Shown: positions 53,935 through 63,192 of the stretch, piece after piece
Layout of the letters: every line of letters starts with the position of its first letter
Numbering within the stretch: position 1 is the first letter of the stretch
Assembly (NCBI RefSeq): GCF_018596315.1
Contig: NZ_JAHEAG010000014.1
Coordinates: forward strand, 62,001 to 126,000
Direction: 5' to 3'
Length of the DNA: 64,000 nt
Source of the DNA: Bradyrhizobium sp. SRL28
Lineage (GTDB): Bacteria; Pseudomonadota; Alphaproteobacteria; Rhizobiales; Xanthobacteraceae
Notes under the pieces: generated by a model
Databases searched by the model: none
What the model was told of the DNA's origin: nothing
Seen by the model: the letters and a program-made list of their open reading frames with translations, nothing else
Position numbers and translations under genes: made by a program

Positions 53935-54010
53935 TGGAGGCCCGGCCTGGATTTGAACCAGGATAAAGAGCATTGCACTGCTCCCGCGTCGTCGCTTCCG
54001 CCACCGGGCC
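53935..54010 (-). tRNA. tRNA-Cys-like gene with a non-standard anticodon arm
   Basis: A 76-base cloverleaf with encoded CCA. The acceptor GGCCCGG pairs fully with CCGGGCC, the T arm is CCTGG-TTCAAAT-CCAGG, and the D stem is GCG(G)/(A)CGC. The anticodon stem GAGCA/TGCTC is perfect but closes a six-base loop GTGCAA, which presents GCA (Cys). With fixed numbering the positions 34-36 would read TGC instead. U73, G2:C71 and C3:G70, known cysteine identity elements, are present. The D loop lacks the usual GG pair. It may be a functional variant or a decaying tRNA. Confidence 0.6.
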
Positions 54011-54091
54011 GCAGGCATCATCGCCGATCACGGCGCGGTGAACCATACCTTACCGCGCTTTAGGGTTAACAACCTTAGGGCGCAGCAGGAC

Positions 54092-54796
54092 TCAATTGAG
54101 CTTTAGAGCGTGGCGGGCCACGAAGGTCATCCGCCAGGGGTTGTGGCCGATGTTCTGATGCGCGCGCGAGGTAGAGAAGCCGGCCCGGGCGAGCTTCTCG
54201 ATCATCTCATTCTCGCCGTAGCGCTGCAGCCCGACGCGGGTGCGTAACTGCCGGTAGTCCGATAGCGCGGTGCTCGCGAGGCCATACAGTGCGTCTTTCA
54301 GGAAGCCGTGGGTCTTTGCGAATTTCAACAGCGCCAGGACGTCCCTGGCCATGCCGACTTCCGGCCGCAGGATGTCGCCCAGCACCAGGCGGCCGTTGGG
54401 CTTCAATAGCCGGCGAACGACGGCGAGCGCCGAATCCAGCTCTTTGGGCGTCATGTATTGCGCGACCGAATTCATGACGACGAGATCGATCGAGCTTTCC
54501 GTCATTCGCGTGAGATCCTCGAGCGAACGGACGCGGATCTTGGTGTTCGGCGCAAAGCGCGCGATCAGCCGGCCGCGGACACCGGGGGCGGGCTCGGCCA
54601 GATAGAGCTTGGCACAGGCGTCGGCCACCCTGGCGGCGGACAGCGCCTCGCCGCAGGCATAGTCCAGCACGACGGAGTCGGGCGATGAGATGTAGCCGAT
54701 GATGTCGCGCGCGATGATCTGGAAATGCAGGTCGCGATGCAGCCTGCTCGCATAAATCGTATGCGTGGAATCGTAATAGTCGATCCATTCGTCCAT
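54092..54796 (-). CDS. SAM-dependent methyltransferase
   Basis: Class I methyltransferase of 234 residues. Motif I is VVLDYACGEALSAA at about residues 41-54; an acidic post-I position is at YLAEPAPGVR; motif IV-like IDLVVMNSVAQYM and post-motif VVRRLLKPNGRLVLGDIL follow. I chose ATG 54796 (MDEWIDYYDSTHTIYASRLH), dropping an Arg/Cys-rich extension of the longer frame. The substrate is unknown. It diverges from the Dps gene. Confidence 0.8.
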   Translation of the reverse strand: MDEWIDYYDSTHTIYASRLHRDLHFQIIARDIIGYISSPDSVVLDYACGEALSAARVADACAKLYLAEPAPGVRGRLIARFAPNTKIRVRSLEDLTRMTESSIDLVVMNSVAQYMTPKELDSALAVVRRLLKPNGRLVLGDILRPEVGMARDVLALLKFAKTHGFLKDALYGLASTALSDYRQLRTRVGLQRYGENEMIEKLARAGFSTSRAHQNIGHNPWRMTFVARHALKLN

Positions 54797-54918
54797 CGCG
54801 CGCGTCCGGCAAGACGGCTGGTTCCGGCACCGGAACCAGCCTGAAAGTGATGCGTTAGGTCGTCCGACGGCCAATGTCCACTGCCGCCGCTATCCGGTTC
54901 CTAACAGGAAGGTGCAAC

Positions 54919-55452
54919 GTGAGCAAAACCAGCAACAAATCCGACAAGGTATCCCCCGAACTTGATACGCCGACTGACCTGCCGCAGGCCGCGGTGGACA
55001 AGATCTCCGCATCGCTCAATACGTTGCTGGCGGATGCATTCGCCCTCTACCTGAAGACCAAGAACTTCCACTGGCATGTCAGCGGCCGGCATTTCAACGA
55101 CTATCATCTGATGCTGGACCAGCAGTCGGAGGCGATTTTCGCCACCACCGACCAGCTCGCCGAACGGGTGCGCAAGCTCGGCGGCACCACGCTGCGCTCG
55201 ATCGGGCAGATCGCCAAGCTGCAGACCATCCAGGACAACAACGACGCCTATGTGCCGCCGCGCGAAATGCTGCGCGAACTGATGCAAGACAACAAGCACA
55301 TGGCGGCGGCGATGCGCAAAGCCCACAAGATTTGCGACGATCATGAGGATTCCGGCAGCGCAAGCCTGCTCGAAGTCTTCATCGACGAGACCGAGCGCCG
55401 CACCTGGTTCCTGTTCGAGGCCAGCCGTCAGGAAGGCGCCAACGCGGCGTAA
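54919..55452 (+). CDS. dps: Dps-family ferritin-like protein
   Basis: Oligomeric iron-oxidising, DNA-protecting protein, 177 residues. Ferroxidase-centre residues appear in FHWHVSGRHF (about 52-61) and in DQQSEAIFATTDQLAERVRK (about 69-88). GTG 54919 has AGGAAGG seven bases upstream and is preferred to ATG 54874. A lysine/serine-rich N-terminal tail may bind DNA. Likely induced by oxidative stress or starvation; no operator was identified. Confidence 0.88.
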   Translation: MSKTSNKSDKVSPELDTPTDLPQAAVDKISASLNTLLADAFALYLKTKNFHWHVSGRHFNDYHLMLDQQSEAIFATTDQLAERVRKLGGTTLRSIGQIAKLQTIQDNNDAYVPPREMLRELMQDNKHMAAAMRKAHKICDDHEDSGSASLLEVFIDETERRTWFLFEASRQEGANAA

Positions 55453-55661
55453 GCGCGGTTGCGCTGCGCAGGCGCGCAGGGTCGGCCGACGGGGGCGCAT
55501 TGGCGGCGACCCGGTGGCTTTGCGGGCCTGCGTCCTGCGGCGGCTGCCTTTGATCGGACATTCTCGTCGCGTGCCGGCCGGTTCTGGCATAGACTGGCGC
55601 TGCAGCTTCCAGACAGGAGCCGCGGCCCGGAAGCTTTCGCTGCGATCTGGAGGAGCCGGAA

Positions 55662-55970
55662 ATGCCTATCTCTTTCTCGATGATCGTTTTGAACTCGCAG
55701 TTGATCGTTGCGGTGGCAGACGGCGTGCCGAAATTCGACGTTGCCCGGAGCTGCAAGCTCGATGTCGCCGCCACCACCGGCCTCTCCGTTGACCAGTCGA
55801 TGAAGAACTGCGTGAACGATGAACAGAAGGCGAAGCGGCAGCTCGCAGGCCAGTGGTCGAAATTCCCCGCGCCAAGCCGGGCAAGCTGCACCTCGCAGGA
55901 GAGCATCGGTGGCACGCCAAGTTACGTCAGTTTGCTGACATGCCTGCAGATGGGTCAGTGGACCAGGTGA
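55662..55970 (+). CDS. Small conserved hypothetical, probably exported
   Basis: A 102-residue protein with GGAGGAG seven bases upstream of ATG 55662. A weak signal-like N-terminus is followed by a pattern I recognise in many Bradyrhizobium small proteins: VPKFDVARSCKLD, VDQSMKNCVNDEQKAKRQL, QWSKFPAPSRASC and GGTPSYVSLLTCLQM, with spaced cysteines. Function unknown. Confidence 0.7.
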   Translation: MPISFSMIVLNSQLIVAVADGVPKFDVARSCKLDVAATTGLSVDQSMKNCVNDEQKAKRQLAGQWSKFPAPSRASCTSQESIGGTPSYVSLLTCLQMGQWTR

Positions 55971-56122
55971 ATGCCCGGTGTGATTTTCTGTCAGTAGCCA
56001 GGATGGAATGAACGCAGTTCGCCGCCACCATCGCGGGCGGCTGCTTCATCACCACCCGGCGCGTTGGCGTCCGTGGTGGCGGGAGCCATTGGAGAGATCG
56101 CGAACGTCAGGCCACCCTGATC

Positions 56123-57217
56123 CTAATATTTTCTGACGATGGGTTTTGTTGTCGGAGGCGCGCCGGGCGCCGGCGGCGAGATGGCGAAGGTGACCCAGGC
56201 ATTCCAGCCACTGGGACGATTCTCTGCGGCAAACTCTCCGTAAGCCTTCAAATTGAGATAGCCCTGCATGTCACCGACCGGAAAAAGGAATCCGATCTGG
56301 GGACCGACGCCAACCACCTGGGACTGGAAGCAGCCGACACGGTCGCCTGGACCGCTGTCGCAGCCGAGCTGCTTGTAGACATAGCCTACGAGGCCAACCA
56401 TGACCTGCTTCGACAGGAATTGCGATGCACCCCAGTCGAAGTGCATGTCGACGCCGCTCTGATACTGCGTCGATGTATTCTTGGTATTGTAGGTGAAGCC
56501 AAGCACGCCGGAGAATTCGTGGCCGGTCTGCGGATTGAAATAGGTGTAGCCGCCGCCGCCATCGATCGCGCCGTGTCCGATACCCAGGTTCGACAGGCGG
56601 TCGGATTGGTAAGCGCCGACCGGGATGTCGCCGGTGATGTAGGTCATGTAGTTGTGGACGCCGGCGTTCCAGCGCAAGGCGAATTGCGGGACCAGATCCC
56701 CAAAGCCCCACGTCGTGTCGCTGACGCTGTCGGACCGCGAGAAGGGGATGGTGTTGCCCAACGGGCCCGTGATCACGCCTGACAAGGTCCCCGCCAGGCT
56801 GGTGCCGACGACGCCATAGGCTGCCACGAGGGACACCGACGCCTGGCCGCCGAGCACCGGCGTCTCGAATACATAGGTCGGGATCACAAAGCCAAGATTG
56901 CCGGTGGCGTTGACGCTCAAATTCAGATTTGCGTTTAAGGTAACGTTGCCTGGAACCCTGCCGAGCGTGAAGTTACGCGCACGCGCGACGTCGGCGCCCG
57001 CGGAGACGGAGGTATGGTAGTAGACCGTCGCCAGCGACCAACCCGGCTGCTGCGGCGTGGCCGCGAGGCTACCAAAGAAGCCGGGGACCCAGAAGCTGAC
57101 GCCGTTTTCATCGGCGTGTGCCACGCCGGGAAGGGCGGCCAGCATCGCAATCGACAGGCCGGCACCTGTATATTTGAGAAGGGCGTTGAGTCCTCGATTG
57201 AATGGTTTTTGCGTCAT
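56123..57217 (-). CDS. SphA/MetA-type outer-membrane transporter protein
   Basis: Predicted beta-barrel of 364 residues of the phenol-degradation MetA/SphA transporter group: signal peptide LSIAMLAALPGVAHAD, then FWVPGFFGSLAATPQQPGWS and alternating short strands (NLNLSVNATGNLGFVIPTYV, GGGYTYFNPQTGHEFSGVLG), with a C-terminal QIGFLFPVGDMQGYLNLKAY and a final TTKPIVRKY. ATG 57217 has GGGAG seven bases before it. It may take up aromatic or hydrophobic compounds. It is the last gene of the right-hand envelope locus. Confidence 0.78.
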   Translation of the reverse strand: MTQKPFNRGLNALLKYTGAGLSIAMLAALPGVAHADENGVSFWVPGFFGSLAATPQQPGWSLATVYYHTSVSAGADVARARNFTLGRVPGNVTLNANLNLSVNATGNLGFVIPTYVFETPVLGGQASVSLVAAYGVVGTSLAGTLSGVITGPLGNTIPFSRSDSVSDTTWGFGDLVPQFALRWNAGVHNYMTYITGDIPVGAYQSDRLSNLGIGHGAIDGGGGYTYFNPQTGHEFSGVLGFTYNTKNTSTQYQSGVDMHFDWGASQFLSKQVMVGLVGYVYKQLGCDSGPGDRVGCFQSQVVGVGPQIGFLFPVGDMQGYLNLKAYGEFAAENRPSGWNAWVTFAISPPAPGAPPTTKPIVRKY

Positions 57218-57238
57218 CTGCTGCTCCCAATGCCCTGA

Positions 57239-57251
57239 GATCACAGTGATC
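57239..57251 (-). promoter_or_regulatory. Palindrome upstream of the SphA-like gene
   Basis: GATCAC-a-GTGATC, 22 bases before the SphA-like start. It resembles CRP/FNR-type half sites but does not match the TTGAT-N4-ATCAA spacing. A regulator site is possible; the rest of the 57218-57518 gap shows nothing else. Confidence 0.35.
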
Positions 57252-57518
57252 AATCCGAGATTGACATAGATTGAATGTCTCGTCGTAAGCTATTGGCGTG
57301 CTGAAACGATCCAGATCGAAAATCTGTCGCGACTGTTGCGCTAAAGCCGCGAGATTATCGTCTGCTATTCACTGCAATGGGCATTGCGGGAGTGTGACAG
57401 CAGCGGATGGGTCGCGGGACGATGACGCCCGGCGGTAGTCGGCGCGCATGGGGCGGTGCGGCTGCGACCGCCATCATCTTTTCGGCGACGGGCCGCCGTG
57501 AATGTTAGACTAGTACCG

Positions 57519-58628
57519 TCAGAGATACGCCGTATACGAGCTGATCCAGACCAGGATCGACATGATCAAGCCAATGACGCCGGCGTTCTCTGCGAACACG
57601 GTGGCGGTGCCGGGGATTCCGAGCTTGAGCTGGCTGCGGTCGATATCCTTCGGTATGGAAATGATCGCGGGATAGGTCTTGGCGCCTCGGATCGAGCTGC
57701 CCCGCGCCAGCATCCCCGATACGGCAAGCTGGCCTTCACCGACGCCTTGCGGGATGGCCGTAATCGTCGCGTCGTGAATACGCCCGGGGTCGTCGTCGAA
57801 CACGAGCTTGACCTGCGCGCCGGGCTTGATGGTCTGGAATCCGTTCGGCGAGAACATGCCGACGATGACGATTTCGTCGGCGATGATGAACGACATCACC
57901 GAGCGAGCCTGCAGGGCGCGGTCGCCGACCGTCACCGCCATCTGCGTAACCTTGCCGTCGGCGATCGCACGGATGGTCGTCTGGTCGAGCTCCCATCTGG
58001 CATTCTCGAGCTGGGCCTGGGTTTGAGCGACGGTCGTATTGATACCGCCGATCTCCGAGTCCTTGGCCAACTGCGCGTTCAGTTGCGCGGCTTTGGCCGC
58101 CTGTAACTGAAACTCTACCGTTTCGTACTGGACCTGGGTGTCTTGCAGGCGAAACTGGCTCTGCGCGCCCGCGTCGGTGAGCTTGCTGTAATCGGCAAGC
58201 CTCTGTTTGTGATAGGCGAGTTGCTTGGTCAGCCCGTCGACGTTCGCAGTCGCCTGCTCATAGTTGGCCGTCAGTTGCTTGACCTGCTGGCGTGCCTGAG
58301 CGATTGACGCCTCGAGTTGGTTGACCTTGAACTGGAACGGCGCTGGATCGATGCGGAACAGGACGGCGCCTGCTTTCACCGGCTCGTTTGGCTTGGCCGG
58401 TATCTCGATCACTTGGCCGGAAACATTGGGCGTAATCTCCATAACGGGAGAACCGACCACGAAGCTTCCCGACGGGGTCAGGTAATTGAACAATGCTACG
58501 AACACCGAGAGGATGAACGCGCCGATCAGCACCGCGACGGTGCCGGAGGCCCAGCCCCATCTGACCAGCTTGAGCTTGGAAAAGATGAGCCACACGAGAA
58601 CCAGATAGAGCGTCAGGATGATAAGCAT
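57519..58628 (-). CDS. HlyD-family membrane-fusion protein (YiaV-like)
   Basis: Periplasmic adaptor of 369 residues: one N-terminal double membrane segment (MLIILTLYLVLVWLIFSKL; GTVAVLIGAFILSVFVALF), a barrel-sandwich hybrid domain (ITPNVSGQVIEIPAKPNEPV), a long coiled hairpin (about residues 95-205) and a beta-barrel domain (PGAQVKLVFDDDPGRIHDA). The C-terminus adds another hydrophobic helix (GVIGLIMSILVWISSYTAYL). AGGAG precedes ATG 58628. A decayed copy of this gene lies at 63193-63415. Its cognate transporter is not obvious. Confidence 0.83.
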   Translation of the reverse strand: MLIILTLYLVLVWLIFSKLKLVRWGWASGTVAVLIGAFILSVFVALFNYLTPSGSFVVGSPVMEITPNVSGQVIEIPAKPNEPVKAGAVLFRIDPAPFQFKVNQLEASIAQARQQVKQLTANYEQATANVDGLTKQLAYHKQRLADYSKLTDAGAQSQFRLQDTQVQYETVEFQLQAAKAAQLNAQLAKDSEIGGINTTVAQTQAQLENARWELDQTTIRAIADGKVTQMAVTVGDRALQARSVMSFIIADEIVIVGMFSPNGFQTIKPGAQVKLVFDDDPGRIHDATITAIPQGVGEGQLAVSGMLARGSSIRGAKTYPAIISIPKDIDRSQLKLGIPGTATVFAENAGVIGLIMSILVWISSYTAYL

Positions 58629-58806
58629 GACGGGCTCCTGGAGCAGCCTGCAGTCAACTCGCCCGATCGCAGCGCCCACCATCGGACGCACTTCTGCACG
58701 ACTGGATTCACCCAGAAAGGACTTGGTCTTCCAGTCTGAAGCCGGCAAGCCAGCGGCCGGCGAGAGAGCCGACGCCGGCGCCGAAGCGCCGGCGTGCCGT
58801 CAACTT

Positions 58807-60270
58807 TCATTGGGCCGAAATGCCCACCGTCGTTTGCGACTTCACGACCGGCGGCGGATTCCATTTACCGGTCAGCGCCTCTGACTTCGGCCCGTAAAGG
58901 CGCATGGTCAGATTGAAGGCTCCCTTCGGCGCCGGAAGCCAGTTGGCTTCGAGCTCCTTGCCGAGGCTCGCGTTCTGGAAATAGAGATCGAGCGAACCGT
59001 CCGGGTTGTATTTGAACGGCATCCAGCTAGAGACCGCAAAGCGGTTCAGTACGTTGCCGACCTGGAAGCCTTCCGGATCGTAAAGGGTGATCGACCAGAA
59101 CGCATTGACCGGAGGGGCGGCGCCTTTCTCGAACGTGATCGTGTATTTGTTTGCGCCATCGAGCGGCTTGCCGGATTCGTCGGCGAGATTGAGCGGATAG
59201 ATGGCGTCCTCGGGCAGGTTGGCCCCGAGCCCCACCTGCGAGATGATCGCCCGCTTCAGGTAGTAATTGCCGTAAACGCCCATGGTGTCCGTGTTCATGG
59301 ACCAGTTGTTGGCGACACGCGCCAGTGTCGGCACCTTCCACGCCATCAGCTTCTGGGCTTCCCGCGGCGCGGCTTCCAGCCCCCGCTGCACGGCGGGATC
59401 GAGCTTGCTGATATCAAAGCTCTTGCCGGGTTCGATGCCGATTCTCCGCATCTGGGCGATGATCGGCTCGTCGGTGACGTGCGGCGGATGGAGCTTGAGC
59501 AACTCGGCTGCATAGGCGAAATAGGCGGCAGCCGTCATGGTATCGACCTGGACCTTGGGCGGCGTTTTCATATCCACGCTCGGGTCGGCCGTGAATTCGG
59601 CCGGCTTGGGTGTCTTTCCAAATTCTGAAAGCGGCGTGACTTTGTAACCCGCCTGGATCTGGTTAACCGCATTGTAGTCCGCCGGACCATCTGTCTTGGT
59701 GCGGCCGATCACCCAGACATAGGGTGTTGGCGCTTCGATCCGCTGCGTGTCCTTTGGAAGCTTGAACTCCTCGACAAACCTGTCGCGCAAATCCGGCCGC
59801 CAGCCGGCCGGCGTCAGCAGGAAGGTGCCGGCCTTGGTGCCCGTGGTTCGCCAGCCCGGCGATGCGAATACGTCCGTCCACATGTCGAGCATCGGCAGCA
59901 GATAGTAGCGTCCATTGGTATCGGGAACGCTGACGACGACAGGCTCTCTGGTCATGTCCAACCAGGAGGAGGAATAGAGCGTATCGAAATTCGGCCGCAC
60001 CACACCCTTGAAATCGGCCGGCGGGTATTCGCGCGCATTGGCGAACGTATTCATCGGGCCTTTAAGGCTCTCTTTTCCGGCTTCAACGTTTGTGAGTTGC
60101 TTGCGCGTGACGTCCATCGACAGCAGCGGGTAGAAATAGAGGTACGCGTCCACCGCAATGGCGCGCGCTTCATCCTCGTTGATGGGCGCCGCTGTCTGGG
60201 CCAGCGTCGCCGGCGCAGCGGCCGCGCCGAGGCAGAGAGACAATGTCAGCGTCAGAATTCCTCGATGCAT
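58807..60270 (-). CDS. Exported DUF1254/DUF1214 protein A
   Basis: Secreted protein of 487 residues: signal peptide LTLSLCLGAAAAPATLAQ; DUF1254 region (AVDAYLYFYPLLSMDVTRKQ, PNFDTLYSSSWLDMTREPVV); DUF1214 region (ITFEKGAAPPVNAFWSITLY, ASLGKELEANWLPAPKGAF). AGGAGG lies eight bases before ATG 60270. The family's activity is unknown; it often sits near envelope or stress genes. A 719-base gap separates it from protein B, so it has its own promoter. Confidence 0.82.
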   Translation of the reverse strand: MHRGILTLTLSLCLGAAAAPATLAQTAAPINEDEARAIAVDAYLYFYPLLSMDVTRKQLTNVEAGKESLKGPMNTFANAREYPPADFKGVVRPNFDTLYSSSWLDMTREPVVVSVPDTNGRYYLLPMLDMWTDVFASPGWRTTGTKAGTFLLTPAGWRPDLRDRFVEEFKLPKDTQRIEAPTPYVWVIGRTKTDGPADYNAVNQIQAGYKVTPLSEFGKTPKPAEFTADPSVDMKTPPKVQVDTMTAAAYFAYAAELLKLHPPHVTDEPIIAQMRRIGIEPGKSFDISKLDPAVQRGLEAAPREAQKLMAWKVPTLARVANNWSMNTDTMGVYGNYYLKRAIISQVGLGANLPEDAIYPLNLADESGKPLDGANKYTITFEKGAAPPVNAFWSITLYDPEGFQVGNVLNRFAVSSWMPFKYNPDGSLDLYFQNASLGKELEANWLPAPKGAFNLTMRLYGPKSEALTGKWNPPPVVKSQTTVGISAQ

Positions 60271-60603
60271 GTCGAATCCTCCTCTTCTGATGTTGTGCAG
60301 GGGGGGTGGTCTCGCTCGTGTGGCGGTAACCGAACGCCGCTTGGTGATGCTCCATTGCTTTTGCAAAAGACGGCAGTCGACGCGGAAGTGCTTGTCACTC
60401 CAGGCGTTCAAATCGGTGTCTTGACGTGTTATCGGCGACACAAAACGCCGCGGTGTTTGCTGATTTAAGTCAAGGTTCTCGGAAAAGTGATGCCAGGAAG
60501 CTAACGGCTGAAACGCGTCTTCAGCCACCTCCATGCGCGTTACGCTAGCACCGGCGTGAAATGACGGCGAGCCGTGCTCGTCATCTCGTTCGGCGTACTC
60601 CTT

Positions 60604-60633
60604 CCGAGGAATTTCTTGCCGAGGAATTTCTTG
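60604..60633. repeat. Tandem 15-base repeat
   Basis: CCGAGGAATTTCTTG occurs twice head to tail. A simple slippage duplication in the promoter gap of DUF1254 protein A. Confidence 0.7.
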
Positions 60634-60753
60634 CGGCGTTTTGGCGCGCTTTAATTTGTCTCACACGGCACGCCGTGCAGTGATCGCCGAACGGTCAGTG
60701 GCGTTTCCATTCATACCGGGCACGGCAGAGATGCGCGCGGACAAAGAGCAGGT

Positions 60754-60781
60754 TGCCAGATTCCGATAGTCAGTTTAAGCG
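60754..60781. repeat. 28-base element, copy 1
   Basis: TGCCAGATTCCGATAGTCAG plus TTTAAGCG; 25 of 28 bases match the copy at 63471-63498. Upstream of DUF1254 protein A; the other copy is near the HlyD remnant. Confidence 0.65.
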
Positions 60782-60989
60782 TGCCTTCGTGGGGCTCGCC
60801 TCCATCATTTGCGTGCAGTCCTTAAACTCCCATCGCAGCGTCGTGCCGGTCCCGCCGCACGCCAGCGGGACCGATACGAAGCAGCCGCATCACGACCTAT
60901 CGAACACGGCGCTCGATGAACCGAAGGCGCTCGATCTCACCAAGCTTCCGTGCGTCCGCCTGTTGAAGCATTCCCGCTTGTCGATCTTC

Positions 60990-62651
60990 TCAGTTCTTCC
61001 GCCCGACCGTATCTGGACCAGCGGCAGCGAGTTCAATCTCGCTCGGCCGCCAGGTCTTGGCGAAGAACGGCTCGAGCGGGCTGTAGAGACGCAGGAGCGT
61101 GAACCAGCCCTTGCCGGGCGTGGTCTGAATCCAATTTCCGCGCGGCACCCCCTGCGGCTGCGTCGGGCCGAAGTATATCGTTGTGGAGCCGTCGGCGCTG
61201 GCTTCGGCGGCGGGCGACGGATACCTCTGGCTGCCGGCACGCGGGAAGCGCTGTGGCGTATCAAGCATCGATCGAGTCTGGTTGTCGTAAACCGTGAACG
61301 ACCAGAACGCCCGCGCCGGGATATCTTTGGGGAGCGTCACCTTGTAGGTCTTGCCGCCGTCGTAGGGGTTGCCGGCGGAATCGACGAAGCCCATGAGATA
61401 CTGCGAGCCGACATCGGGAATGCGCATGATCATGCCCGGCGAATCGAGCGTGTAGCCGTAGTAGAACGCCGTCCGCGAGTCGAGAGTCCGCGCGCCGGTC
61501 GGCGGAAGTGGCTTGAACATGCCGTCCTTGGTGAACTCCGGCGGCGGCGTCTCGAAGTTGGCGCCACCTTCCCACAGCATGTTGGCCCACATCGAGCCGG
61601 GGTAATACGACCATTCCGGATGAGACACGGCGGAGCGCCAGTTCAGCAGGCGGCCGGTCGCGTTGCCCACGGCGGCAGCATCGGTGAGGATCTTCTTCAT
61701 CCGTTCATCGGGCTTGAACGGCTTGCCCTTCACGATGCCGATGGCGGCGAGTTGACCGGCCAGTTCGACATCGTAACTGGTCGCCGGCTCCTGCTGAACG
61801 TTCTCGTTGATCATTTCGTAGAAACCGTAGTCGCCTGGAGGAATCGTGTTGAACGCCTTACCGCTACCTTCAACGAACTTGGTTTCAGGCACCGGCGGGT
61901 TCTTGCCGAGACGGACAGTTCCTTCGAGAGCTGTAGCGATGCTCGTGCCTTCGCCACCCGGCGTGTAGGAATAGATCTTGAGGTGTTTCTTGATCAGCTC
62001 AACGGTTGGCTTGGGATCGTTGTTGACCAGGAAAGATCGCGCTGCATATATCACGCGGTTGGTCTTCGAGCGCGCGATGTAGAAGCCGCCTTCGGGCAGC
62101 GGGCCGTCGTAACCGGGCGGCACGAGCAGGTACTTGCCGCCTTCGCCGCGATCGGGGCCGGGGAAGCCGATATCGACGATCCACGAGAACCACATGTCGT
62201 TGATGGTGCCCAGTCCCTTCGGCGGCTGCTCCACCACCATCGGGCCCTTCAACAGGTTCACCATTGCGAAGTAGTAGATGGTGTCGGCGTTGGCCGTAAG
62301 AAACAGCGACTTTGCGTCCATCAGCTCGGAGTAGATGACCGGCGTGTTGTCCTCGGCGCCGATGCCTTGGAGGCCCTTGCCGATGGCATAGGCCGAGGCG
62401 CCGCGGAAGCTGTTGTTGTACACATCCAGCGCGCGCGTGAAGTCCAGCGTGTCGCGCACCTTCTCTGCGGTTTCCACCGTCGGTGCGCCGTCCTTGAACT
62501 CAAGGGTGCCGATCCGGGTCTCGACCCGGTCCGGCGTTGTGAGCGAAGGAGGGATTGCGGCGGCAGTCTGGGCGACGGTTTCTCCGTTGGCAGCAAGAGT
62601 TGCGGCGAGAATGACTGTCAGGATAGGGAGATTACTGTAAGCGAGTTTCAT
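60990..62651 (-). CDS. Exported DUF1254/DUF1214 protein B
   Basis: Second, longer member of the family, 553 residues: signal peptide LPILTVILAATLAANGETVAQ, DUF1254 region (FTRALDVYNNSFRGASAYAI, SLFLTANADTIYYFAMVNLL, KYLLVPPGYDGPLPEGGFYI) and DUF1214 region (KVTLPKDIPARAFWSFTVYD, TTIYFGPTQPQGVPRGNWIQ, GWFTLLRLYSPLEPFF). GGAGG lies eight bases before ATG 62651; the longer start at 62666 would hide that site. Divergent enough from protein A to be an old paralogue. Function unknown. Confidence 0.82.
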   Translation of the reverse strand: MKLAYSNLPILTVILAATLAANGETVAQTAAAIPPSLTTPDRVETRIGTLEFKDGAPTVETAEKVRDTLDFTRALDVYNNSFRGASAYAIGKGLQGIGAEDNTPVIYSELMDAKSLFLTANADTIYYFAMVNLLKGPMVVEQPPKGLGTINDMWFSWIVDIGFPGPDRGEGGKYLLVPPGYDGPLPEGGFYIARSKTNRVIYAARSFLVNNDPKPTVELIKKHLKIYSYTPGGEGTSIATALEGTVRLGKNPPVPETKFVEGSGKAFNTIPPGDYGFYEMINENVQQEPATSYDVELAGQLAAIGIVKGKPFKPDERMKKILTDAAAVGNATGRLLNWRSAVSHPEWSYYPGSMWANMLWEGGANFETPPPEFTKDGMFKPLPPTGARTLDSRTAFYYGYTLDSPGMIMRIPDVGSQYLMGFVDSAGNPYDGGKTYKVTLPKDIPARAFWSFTVYDNQTRSMLDTPQRFPRAGSQRYPSPAAEASADGSTTIYFGPTQPQGVPRGNWIQTTPGKGWFTLLRLYSPLEPFFAKTWRPSEIELAAAGPDTVGRKN

Positions 62652-62745
62652 GGCCTTAACCTCCATTTGTATCTACCAGATACCGCTACGGCATATCGGC
62701 GGCGCCCTGGCTCCCGGCGTCGCGCGCCTGCCCTGCCGTCTCGTC

Positions 62746-62949
62746 TCAGTAACAGGGCGGATAGGGGTAATAGCCGCAGGCCGGACGGGCGTATGGGTGG
62801 TAGTACGTGGCCGCACCAAATGCGGCGGCGCCAGCGGCGCCGGCATCCATGGCGCCGCGAAATGCCGAATGGAGCGCTGTTTCGGTCTCGCACAACGTCG
62901 CGGTTACGGCGAGCATTCCGAAAATCTGATTCAGTGTTGCGATACGCAT
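62746..62949 (-). CDS. Small secreted Gly/Ala/Tyr-rich protein
   Basis: A 67-residue protein: hydrophobic N-terminus (MRIATLNQIFGMLAVTATLC), then an Ala/Gly-rich stretch and a Tyr/Pro/Cys tail (YYHPYARPACGYYPYPPCY). AAGGA lies eight bases before ATG 62949. It is 95 bases upstream of DUF1254 protein B on the same strand, so it may share its promoter. Probably a periplasmic or surface peptide of unknown role. Confidence 0.55.
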   Translation of the reverse strand: MRIATLNQIFGMLAVTATLCETETALHSAFRGAMDAGAAGAAAFGAATYYHPYARPACGYYPYPPCY

Positions 62950-63192
62950 GACATCATTCCTTGTACGAAAACCACGGAACGACTTGAGGCGCTCGCGCTT
63001 GGGCGCGTGAAAGAGCGTGCAACTGAATGTGCAACACCCGCTGCATTCAACGCTGTATGGCGTCTGCAGAATCGAAACAGGATTGCTGGAATTTCGATGC
63101 TATAAAGGTTGTCGTTGTAGGGCACTTCGAAGTGAGACTTCGGCTACCTCCACGGGCAGAAGGATAGCACAACCTAACAACGAGGGCCAGCG

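Larger units (their letters stand above)
60271..60989. other. Large intergenic gap with repeats
   Basis: A 719-base region between the two DUF1254 genes. It contains a perfect 15-base tandem (CCGAGGAATTTCTTG at 60604-60618 and 60619-60633) and a 28-base element at 60754-60781 that recurs at 63471. A very long plus-strand frame starting in it is the antisense of protein B and I do not accept it as a gene. Confidence 0.5.

Noticed and set aside
60753..62951. 732-residue open frame antisense to DUF1254 protein B
   Set aside because: It mirrors a gene with a strong ribosome-binding site, signal peptide and family motifs, and its own translation is Arg/His-rich with no recognisable fold.
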